From positions 1 through 8,762 of the forward strand of contig SLLJ01000107.1 of NCBI GenBank assembly GCA_007134165.1: a DNA stretch of 8,762 nucleotides, read 5' to 3'. Source of the stretch: Nitriliruptoraceae bacterium (lineage in GTDB: Bacteria > Actinomycetota > Nitriliruptoria > Nitriliruptorales > Nitriliruptoraceae). The position numbers were made by a program, and so were the translations under genes. Under the pieces are notes generated by a model. It did no database searches, was not told the DNA's origin, and saw only the letters and a list, made by a program, of their open reading frames with translations. Below are positions 1 through 5,093 of the stretch, piece after piece. Each line of letters begins with the position of its first letter. The stretch's first letter is position 1.

Positions 1-895
1 CGACGAAGTGGTCCTTGACCTGCGTGGCCGTCTGGCCGCCGACCAGCAGGTTGTAGTGGTCGCCGGTGCGCGTTGCGGTGGAGTAGATCACTGCGTAGCC
101 GGCACCGAGCCGGTCGGGCTCGCCCTTGATCGCCCGCGCCCGGTCGTTGGTGGGTCCCGGCTCTACACCGCGGGCCGCGCCGTCGTCGTAGCGGCCCTGG
201 GAGTGGCCGATGCCCACGCCGCCCTGGAACTGGTAAAGCAAGCGCCCGTTCCAGACCGTGCCGTCGGTGCTGGCGGGGTCGCCGGTGAGCACCTCGTCGA
301 GCTCCACGAGCACGGAGATGGAGTAGATGAAGCGGTTGATCACGCCGCGTTCGTGGCGTACGACGTAGGGGACCTGCTCCACGCCGTCGACGTCGATGAC
401 CTCGGTGGTGGCAAGGCTCGTGCCGGCCTCGGCGAGCAGTTCGTCGAGGTCGTCGGTGCTGATCGGCTCGTCGTCGCCGGGCCCGCGCACCACGTAGCCG
501 CGGCCGTCCACACCGAACGCGTAGTACCAGTGGCGGGTCTCGGCGAGGCAGTCCTGGCTGTAACCCACGACCTCGGAGGTGGCCGGGTCGAAGCTGCCGT
601 CGGGATCCTCGGCGTAGACGGGCACGCCGAGCCCTTCGTCGTTGTCCACCGTCGGCTGGCCGAGCCCGTGGTCCTGCACGGTGCAGGCGAAGGGTTGCTG
701 GCGGTCGGCGGGCAGCGTCGCGGTCCGGTCGCCGGCCGGGCTCTGCGCCGGGCCCTCGGACGGGTCGGCACCCGCGGTGCCCGGCAGCAGCGCGGAGACG
801 AGCGCGGCGAGCACCAACAGGACCAGCACGTGGTGCGCGCTGCCGGCTCGGGTCCCACGGTCGGGGTCGATCACGAACGGTACGGCACGACGCAC
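1..895 (-). CDS. Secreted protein, probable DUF6351 family, 3' part off the left edge
   Basis: An open minus-strand frame runs from a GTG at 895 to the window edge (298 codons, no stop). The start is chosen because GAGGAAG (907-901) lies at good spacing and the frame has a stop at about 966. Residues 1-43 look like a Sec signal peptide: two arginines near the N-terminus, a hydrophobic stretch at 23-37 (VLVLLVLAALVSALL) and an A-G-A cleavage site at 41-43. The exported part contains PFAC (68-71), a G-L-G-Q-P..V-D-N segment (77-85), VGYSQDC (110-116), V-P-Y-V-V-R (175-180) and W-N-G-R-L-L-Y followed by a glycine-rich stretch (215-230). From memory this order resembles DUF6351, a family of exported alpha/beta-hydrolase-like proteins related to tannase; no search was possible. 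C71 and C116 could form a disulfide. The catalytic region is mostly outside the window, so no substrate is proposed. It is divergent from the pilus genes and may be unrelated to them. Confidence 0.7.
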   Translation of the reverse strand, partial: MRRAVPFVIDPDRGTRAGSAHHVLVLLVLAALVSALLPGTAGADPSEGPAQSPAGDRTATLPADRQQPFACTVQDHGLGQPTVDNDEGLGVPVYAEDPDGSFDPATSEVVGYSQDCLAETRHWYYAFGVDGRGYVVRGPGDDEPISTDDLDELLAEAGTSLATTEVIDVDGVEQVPYVVRHERGVINRFIYSISVLVELDEVLTGDPASTDGTVWNGRLLYQFQGGVGIGHSQGRYDDGAARGVEPGPTNDRARAIKGEPDRLGAGYAVIYSTATRTGDHYNLLVGGQTATQVKDHFV

Positions 896-900
896 GTTGG

Positions 901-907
901 CTTCCTC
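901..907 (-). promoter_or_regulatory. Ribosome binding site of the minus-strand secreted-protein gene
   Basis: On the minus strand GAGGAAG ends five bases before the GTG at 895. It decides the start: this start gives a complete signal peptide, whereas the next in-frame GTG (codon 8) has no such site. Confidence 0.55.
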
Positions 908-1111
908 GACGGAGTCGGGTGGGGCTCGTCGCCGGCGATCCCCCGGGACGGCGTCATCACTCTAGGCACTCAGCACGATACGCGGGTGGTTGTTCGGACT
1001 TGGATTCGGCCGACAGGAGGTCGGCGGCCAGCAGGCCTCCGCCTCCGCGCCGCCGTTGCGGTGCAGCACCAGCGGCGTGATCCCCGGCAAGCCCTCACTG
1101 ACCGACCCGTC

Positions 1112-1139
1112 TCAAGCTCTCCCCACCACCTGTCGATCC
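1112..1139 (+). promoter_or_regulatory. Weak candidate WhiG/FliA-type promoter for the pilus operon
   Basis: TCAA (1112-1115), 16 bases, then GTCGATCC (1132-1139). The sigma28/WhiG consensus, from memory, is TAAA-N15/16-GCCGATAA. The match is partial (3 of 4 and 5 of 8), but the spacing equals that of the better candidate before pilA, and the position would give a leader of about 60 bases before the Roadblock ATG at 1208. On its own it would not be convincing. Confidence 0.25.
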
Positions 1140-1207
1140 ACCACTCAGACGGGTCTGGCGGTCCGCAGGACCCCTCCCGAGCGGCTCGCACCGCAGAAGG
1201 GACGACG

Positions 1208-1669
1208 ATGGACGAGACCCTCGACACCCGAGCCGAGCGTCTTGCGGCAGCGCTCGACGACTTCGTTCGGTGCTCGCCCGACCTCGAGGCGGCGGCGGTG
1301 GTGTCCTTCGACGGCCTGCCGATGGCTTCCGCTCTCCCCGAAGACCTCGAGGAGGACCGGGTCGGGGCCATGAGCGCCGCGCTGCTCTCGCTCGGTGAGC
1401 AGGCCGCGATCGGGCTCGGTCGTGGGGCGCTCAACCAGGTGTTCGTGGAGGCCGAGCATGGATTCGTGTTCCTGATGAGTGCGCGCGACCAGGCGGTCCT
1501 CGCCGCGATCGCAAGCCGCACCGCCAAGATCGGTTTCATGCTGTTCGAGATGCGCCGAACCGCCGAACGCATCGGCCGAGCGCTCGAGGCGCCGGTCACC
1601 TTGGACCCACCCTTCCAGCCGGCCGGCGACCGCCCCTCGGCCTCGATCCGACCCGACCCCGTCCGGTGA
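1208..1669 (+). CDS. Roadblock/LC7 domain protein (MglB/CvnB-like)
   Basis: A 153-residue protein. ATG 1208 is preceded by AGAAGGG six bases upstream; the frame stays open far upstream, but that part is antisense to the secreted-protein gene. The Roadblock/LC7 domain covers about residues 10-125: an N-terminal helix (RLAAALDDFVRCSP), the strand AAAVVSFDGLPMAS, a helix DRVGAMSAALLSLGEQAA, strands QVFVEAEHGFVFLMSA and VLAAIAS, then the helix KIGFMLFEMRRTAERI. Residues 130-153 are a proline-rich, probably disordered tail. Proteins of this family dimerise and bind small GTPases; MglB in Myxococcus and Thermus acts as a GAP for MglA, and CvnB is found in Streptomyces conservons. A GTPase is encoded two genes downstream, so it is the likely partner (inference). 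First gene of the pilus operon. The fold is clear; the exact role is not. Confidence 0.88.
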   Translation: MDETLDTRAERLAAALDDFVRCSPDLEAAAVVSFDGLPMASALPEDLEEDRVGAMSAALLSLGEQAAIGLGRGALNQVFVEAEHGFVFLMSARDQAVLAAIASRTAKIGFMLFEMRRTAERIGRALEAPVTLDPPFQPAGDRPSASIRPDPVR

Positions 1670-1700
1670 CCTCGACCCGGCGCCGCTCTGGCCCCGTTGG

Positions 1701-1724
1701 GTCGACGCCGCCCCGGCGGCTGAC
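1701..1724 (+). other. GC-rich hairpin between Roadblock and DUF4388 genes
   Basis: The perfect dyad GCCGCC-CC-GGCGGC (1707-1720) is flanked by GTC (1701-1703) and GAC (1722-1724), which can extend the stem across a small internal loop. It sits in the 82-base gap before the DUF4388 gene, about 15 bases ahead of that gene's Shine-Dalgarno site. There is no T-run, so it is not a classical terminator; it may be an mRNA stability or partial attenuation element, or chance in GC-rich DNA. Confidence 0.35.
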
Positions 1725-1738
1725 CGCTCGACACGACG

Positions 1739-1748
1739 AAGGAGGTGA
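1739..1748 (+). promoter_or_regulatory. Strong Shine-Dalgarno site AAGGAGGTGA
   Basis: AAGGAGGTGA is complementary to the 16S rRNA 3' end over its full length and ends three bases before the GTG at 1752 (six bases from the GGAGG core). It fixes the start of the DUF4388 protein as GTG and suggests strong translation. Confidence 0.8.
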
Positions 1749-1751
1749 AAC

Positions 1752-2774
1752 GTGCTCGAAGGTGACCTCGTCGACTTCTCGCTGCCCGACATCCTTCGCC
1801 TGCTGTCGTTCACCAACAAGAGTGGGCGGCTGCAGGTGCGCAACGGCCCGACCCTGGCGCGGATCGACCTCGTCGACGGGCGGGTGCGCGACGCGTCGGC
1901 CGACGCCACCCGGCTGTCCCTGGCCCGCCGGCTGCTCGGCGCGGGGCTGGTCGACACCGATCGCCTGCGCGCAAGCCTCGACGACGACACCGAGCAACTG
2001 CCCACCGACCTCGAGTTCGCCCGCCGGCTGGTCGCCGCCGAGGCGGTCGAAGCGGCCTCGCTGGCCGAGCTGGTCCGCGAGCAGACCGTCGATGCGCTGT
2101 TCGACGTGTTGCGCTGGGAACAGGGCCGGTTCCGCTTCATCGGCGGTGCCGCACACGACGCCGAGACCTCCGGCGGGGCCGCGCTCGACCTGTCGATCAG
2201 GGTCGAAGACCTGCTCGAGGAGGCCGAGGGCCGGCTCGATGAGTGGCGCCGAATCCTCGAGGCCACCGGTCCGGGTACGGGTGTGGTCGGCATCGTGCGC
2301 CCCGACGGCGACGGCGAGGCGGGCCTGCCCTCCGACGGCTGGTCGCTGCTGACCTTGGTCGACGGCCACCGCACCGTGGACGACCTGGCGGAGCTGACCG
2401 GCCGAGGACAGTTCCACACCCGTGAGCTGCTCGAGACCTTGGTCGCCCGTGGCGTGGTTCGCGTCGGTGAAGCCGACGACGACGGTCCGGTCGAGGCCCT
2501 GCTCACCGCCCACACCGCCCTGGCCGCCTTCGAGCGGCGCCTGAGCGGCACCGACGACGACGTGCTCGTGGACGACCCCGGCCCCCTGCAAGCGCACGCT
2601 CGACCCTCGACGGACCCCGTCCCCGGCCGCCGCGACGAGCAGGAGGAGCGGTCCGAGCCCACTGCGGATCCGCCGATCCCGCTCCCGTCCAGTGCCCGGC
2701 GGCGCCTGCTCACCGACCCCGAGGTCGACGCGCCCACGGTGCGCCGACTGAGGCAGGGCGTGGAGGAGCTGTAG
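1752..2774 (+). CDS. DUF4388 (PatA N-terminal-like) protein with winged-helix-like region
   Basis: A 340-residue protein starting at GTG 1752 behind a near-perfect ribosome site. Residues 1-135 match the DUF4388 pattern: LEGDLVDFSLPDILRLLSF at 2-20, a strand SGRLQVR (24-30), IDLVDGRV (38-45), then helices ending in DALFDVLRWEQGRFRF (114-129). Residues about 195-240 (SLLTLVDGHRTVDDLAE...ELLETLVARGVV) look like a small winged-helix module of the kind that often follows DUF4388. Residues 267-325 are acidic and proline-rich and probably disordered. DUF4388 is the N-terminal domain of the cyanobacterial regulator PatA and is common beside Roadblock and GTPase genes in gliding and pilus loci; its biochemical role is unknown. 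Its TAG stop is followed directly by the GTG of the GTPase, so the two are translationally coupled. A regulatory adaptor between the GTPase module and the motors is an inference. Confidence 0.85.
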   Translation: MLEGDLVDFSLPDILRLLSFTNKSGRLQVRNGPTLARIDLVDGRVRDASADATRLSLARRLLGAGLVDTDRLRASLDDDTEQLPTDLEFARRLVAAEAVEAASLAELVREQTVDALFDVLRWEQGRFRFIGGAAHDAETSGGAALDLSIRVEDLLEEAEGRLDEWRRILEATGPGTGVVGIVRPDGDGEAGLPSDGWSLLTLVDGHRTVDDLAELTGRGQFHTRELLETLVARGVVRVGEADDDGPVEALLTAHTALAAFERRLSGTDDDVLVDDPGPLQAHARPSTDPVPGRRDEQEERSEPTADPPIPLPSSARRRLLTDPEVDAPTVRRLRQGVEEL

Positions 2775-3362
2775 GTGGGTATCAAGCGGCACCGTCCCCG
2801 GATCCTGAAGGTGGTGGTCACTGGCCCCTTCGAGGCCGGCAAGACCACCTTCATCCGCACCATCTCCGAAATCACGGGGTTGTCCACCGAACGCCCCGTG
2901 TCCGACCCGGAGGACTCCAGTTCCGGGCGCACGACCGTGGCGATGGACTTCGGACGCGTCACCGCGGCCCCCGACCTAGCGCTCTATCTGGTCGGCACCC
3001 CCGGTCAGGAGCGTTTCGAGTTCATGTGGGACATCCTGGCGGAAGGGATGCTCGGCTACGTGCTCATCCTCGATCCGATGCGCCCCGGTAGCGTCGAGGA
3101 GGCGCGGCGGGTGCGCGCCCGGTTCGAAGAGCTCGGCGACGTTCCCGGTGTGGTCGCGATCAACAAGTTCGTCGGCGTCGAGCACGAAGTCCTCGACGAG
3201 GTGCGCCGCCGTCTCGAACTGCCCGAGCACGTGCCGGTGGTGATCGCGGACGCCCGGGAGCGCGAGGCGGTCAAGTGCACGCTGATCGCGTTGTTCGACG
3301 CCCTGCTTGTCCGCCTCGAGAGCGGCCCCCGAACACGTGTCGGGACGGGGGAGGTCGGATGA
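2775..3362 (+). CDS. Small Ras-like GTPase (MglA/CvnD-like, COG2229 type)
   Basis: A 195-residue cytoplasmic GTPase. GTG 2775 directly abuts the previous stop codon and uses AGGAG (2764-2768) inside the preceding gene. The P-loop is GPFEAGKTT (17-25), the switch I threonine is T53 or T54 in GRTTVAMDFG, the switch II region is VGTPGQERF (73-81) and the G4 motif is reduced to NK (130-131) in VVAINKF. A possible G5 is IADA (157-160). The usual DxxG aspartate is replaced by glycine (G74) and the NKxD aspartate is missing; both are common in the COG2229 branch, which includes conservon CvnD proteins, so the enzyme need not be inactive. Located between a Roadblock/DUF4388 pair and pilB, it probably acts as a nucleotide-dependent switch for pilus assembly or placement, with the Roadblock protein as regulator (inference by analogy with MglA/MglB). 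The last bases overlap the pilB start. Confidence 0.87.
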   Translation: MGIKRHRPRILKVVVTGPFEAGKTTFIRTISEITGLSTERPVSDPEDSSSGRTTVAMDFGRVTAAPDLALYLVGTPGQERFEFMWDILAEGMLGYVLILDPMRPGSVEEARRVRARFEELGDVPGVVAINKFVGVEHEVLDEVRRRLELPEHVPVVIADAREREAVKCTLIALFDALLVRLESGPRTRVGTGEVG

Positions 3363-5026
3363 AGTCGCTCGGGACCATCCTCGTCGATCGTGGGCTGATC
3401 ACCGACCAGCAACTGATCGACGCCGAGACCGACCGCCGGGCCTCCGGCCGGTCGCTCGGCCGCGTGCTCGTCGAGCGCGGCATCGTCACCGAACGCGACC
3501 TGGTCGCCGCGCTCGCGGCCCAGATCGGCATGGACTTCGTCGACCTGTCCACCGCCGAGATCGACCCGCAGGCGGCGACCTCGGTGGGCAAGTCCACCCT
3601 GCTCAAGCACCAACTGCTGCCCATCGGTTACGAGGAGGGCAAGCTGCTGGTGGCCATGGCCGACCCGGCCAACGTGGTCGCGATGGACGACGTGCGCACC
3701 ATCACCAAGCTCGAGGTGCGTCCGGTCGTGGCCACCCGCGAGGACATCCTCGCCGCCATCGGGCGCACCTCGGCGATGGCTCAGGACATCGAGGCCGCGG
3801 CCGGCGATCTCGCTGACGAGTCCGACCAGCTCAGTGACCTCTCGGAGCTCAAGGCGGTCACCGAAGAGGCACCGGTCGTCAAGTTCGTCAACCTGCTGAT
3901 CTCGCAGGCCGTGGCCGACGGCGTCTCCGACATCCACATCGAGCCCGGCGAGCGGGAGTTGCGCGTGCGCTACCGCATCGACGGGGTGCTGCACGAGGTC
4001 ATGCGCAGCCCCAAGTCGATCCAGGCTGGAGTCATCAGTCGGCTGAAGATCATGGCGGACGTCGACATCGCCGAACGGCGCATCCCCCAGGACGGGCGCA
4101 TCGGCGTCACCGTGCACGGCAAGGACATCGACCTGCGCTTCTCGACCCTGCCGACGGTGTACGGCGAGAAGGTCGTGATGCGCATCCTGGACAAGTCCTC
4201 GGTGCTGCTCGAACTCGAGGACCTCGGCTTCCTCGACCACAACCACCAACGCTTCGAGTCCGCCTATGTCAAGCCCTACGGGATGACGCTGGTCACCGGC
4301 CCGACCGGCTCGGGCAAGTCCACGACCCTGTATGCCGCTCTCAACGTGCTCAACCAGCCCGAAGTCAACATCATCACCACCGAAGACCCGGTCGAGTACC
4401 GGCTGCCCGGCATCAACCAGGTCCAGGTGCGGCCCAAGGTCGGCTTGACCTTCGCCCACGCATTGCGCTCGATCCTGCGTCAGGACCCTGACGTCGTGAT
4501 GGTCGGGGAGATGCGTGACCGCGAGACCGCCCAGATCGGCATCGAGGCGGCGCTCACCGGCCACCTGGTGCTCTCCACCCTGCACACCAACGACGCCCCC
4601 TCGGCGGTGACCCGGCTCACCGAAATGGGCGTGGAGCCCTTCCTGGTCGCCTCCGCGGTCGACTGCGTGCTCGCTCAGCGCCTCGCGCGCCGCGTGTGCT
4701 CGCGGTGCATGCAACTGCGAGTTCCCGAACCCGGCGTGCTCGAGGAGGCCGGCTTCTCGGAGGAGGTGATCGCCCGGGCGCCCGAGATCCCCCATCCGAT
4801 CGGCTGCCCGGCCTGCTCGAGTACCGGCTATCGCGGCCGACTGGCCGTGCACGAGGTGATGCTGATGAACGAGGACATCGAGCGACTGGTGGTCACGCGC
4901 GCTTCCTCCGAGGAGATCGCAACCGCCGCGATCTCTGCGGGGATGCGCACGCTCAGGCAGGACGGTCTGGCCAAGGTCCTGCTCGGCCGCACCACCATCG
5001 AGGAGATCGCACGCGTCATCATCTAG
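3359..5026 (+). CDS. pilB: PilB, type IV pilus extension ATPase (GspE family)
   Basis: A 555-residue ATPase that powers pilin polymerisation at the cytoplasmic face of the pilus platform. ATG 3359 overlaps the GTPase stop (ATGA) and has GGGGGAGG (3347-3354) just upstream. Residues 1-150 form the N-terminal GspE/MshEN domain with two repeats starting at SLGTILVDRG (3-12) and SLGRVLVERG (32-41). The core (about 171-555) has SDIHIEP, Walker A GPTGSGKST (314-322), Walker B-like RQDPDVVMVGE (374-384), the His box LHT (H409) and a zinc-binding tetracysteine C447/C450 plus C483/C486, which is typical of PilB/GspE and absent from PilT. Length is normal for the family. The second MshEN repeat fits the c-di-GMP motif except for its first arginine (S32); the first repeat also lacks the final L and Q (E23, R26). 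Nucleotide binding is therefore possible but not certain. Confidence 0.95.
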   Translation: MKSLGTILVDRGLITDQQLIDAETDRRASGRSLGRVLVERGIVTERDLVAALAAQIGMDFVDLSTAEIDPQAATSVGKSTLLKHQLLPIGYEEGKLLVAMADPANVVAMDDVRTITKLEVRPVVATREDILAAIGRTSAMAQDIEAAAGDLADESDQLSDLSELKAVTEEAPVVKFVNLLISQAVADGVSDIHIEPGERELRVRYRIDGVLHEVMRSPKSIQAGVISRLKIMADVDIAERRIPQDGRIGVTVHGKDIDLRFSTLPTVYGEKVVMRILDKSSVLLELEDLGFLDHNHQRFESAYVKPYGMTLVTGPTGSGKSTTLYAALNVLNQPEVNIITTEDPVEYRLPGINQVQVRPKVGLTFAHALRSILRQDPDVVMVGEMRDRETAQIGIEAALTGHLVLSTLHTNDAPSAVTRLTEMGVEPFLVASAVDCVLAQRLARRVCSRCMQLRVPEPGVLEEAGFSEEVIARAPEIPHPIGCPACSSTGYRGRLAVHEVMLMNEDIERLVVTRASSEEIATAAISAGMRTLRQDGLAKVLLGRTTIEEIARVII

Positions 5027-5060
5027 GTCGGCCGCCCACATCGGGCGCCGGGTCAGCGAC

Positions 5061-5074
5061 GACCGGGAACGGTC
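5061..5074 (+). other. Small GNRA-like hairpin before pilT
   Basis: GACCG-GGAA-CGGTC is a perfect five-pair stem closed by a GNRA-type tetraloop in the 67-base pilB-pilT gap, six bases before the AGGAGGG ribosome site (5080-5086). It may be an mRNA processing or stability element, or chance. No T-run follows, and no promoter is visible in the gap. Confidence 0.3.
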
Positions 5075-5093
5075 TTGGCAGGAGGGTTGGAGC

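Larger units (their letters stand above)
896..1207. other. Divergent intergenic region with several dyads
   Basis: This 312-base spacer separates the divergent secreted-protein gene and the pilus operon and should hold both promoters. Dyads visible: GCCGAC-aggag-GTCGGC (1009-1025), an imperfect dyad CGCCG...GGTGC-a-GCACC...CGGCG (1051-1077) and GGTCC-gca-GGACC (1160-1172). On the minus strand a weak TAGAGT (964-959) could be a -10 box for the secreted gene, but no good -35 is seen. A possible plus-strand WhiG-type promoter is listed separately. Open frames crossing the region are antisense or upstream read-through and are not supported as genes. Confidence 0.6.

Noticed and set aside
340..858. 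172-codon minus-strand frame overlapping the secreted-protein gene
   Set aside because: It is Arg/Pro/Thr/Ser-rich with no domain; the neighbouring minus-strand frame has a signal peptide and coherent protein blocks.
8..1207. Upstream extension of the Roadblock frame to give a 553-residue protein
   Set aside because: The part before 1208 is antisense to the secreted-protein gene and reads as His/Val/Asp-rich low-quality protein. ATG 1208 has its own ribosome site and starts exactly at the domain.
1145..2962. 605-codon minus-strand frame opposite the Roadblock and DUF4388 genes
   Set aside because: Ser/Arg-rich antisense shadow spanning two real genes and their gap.
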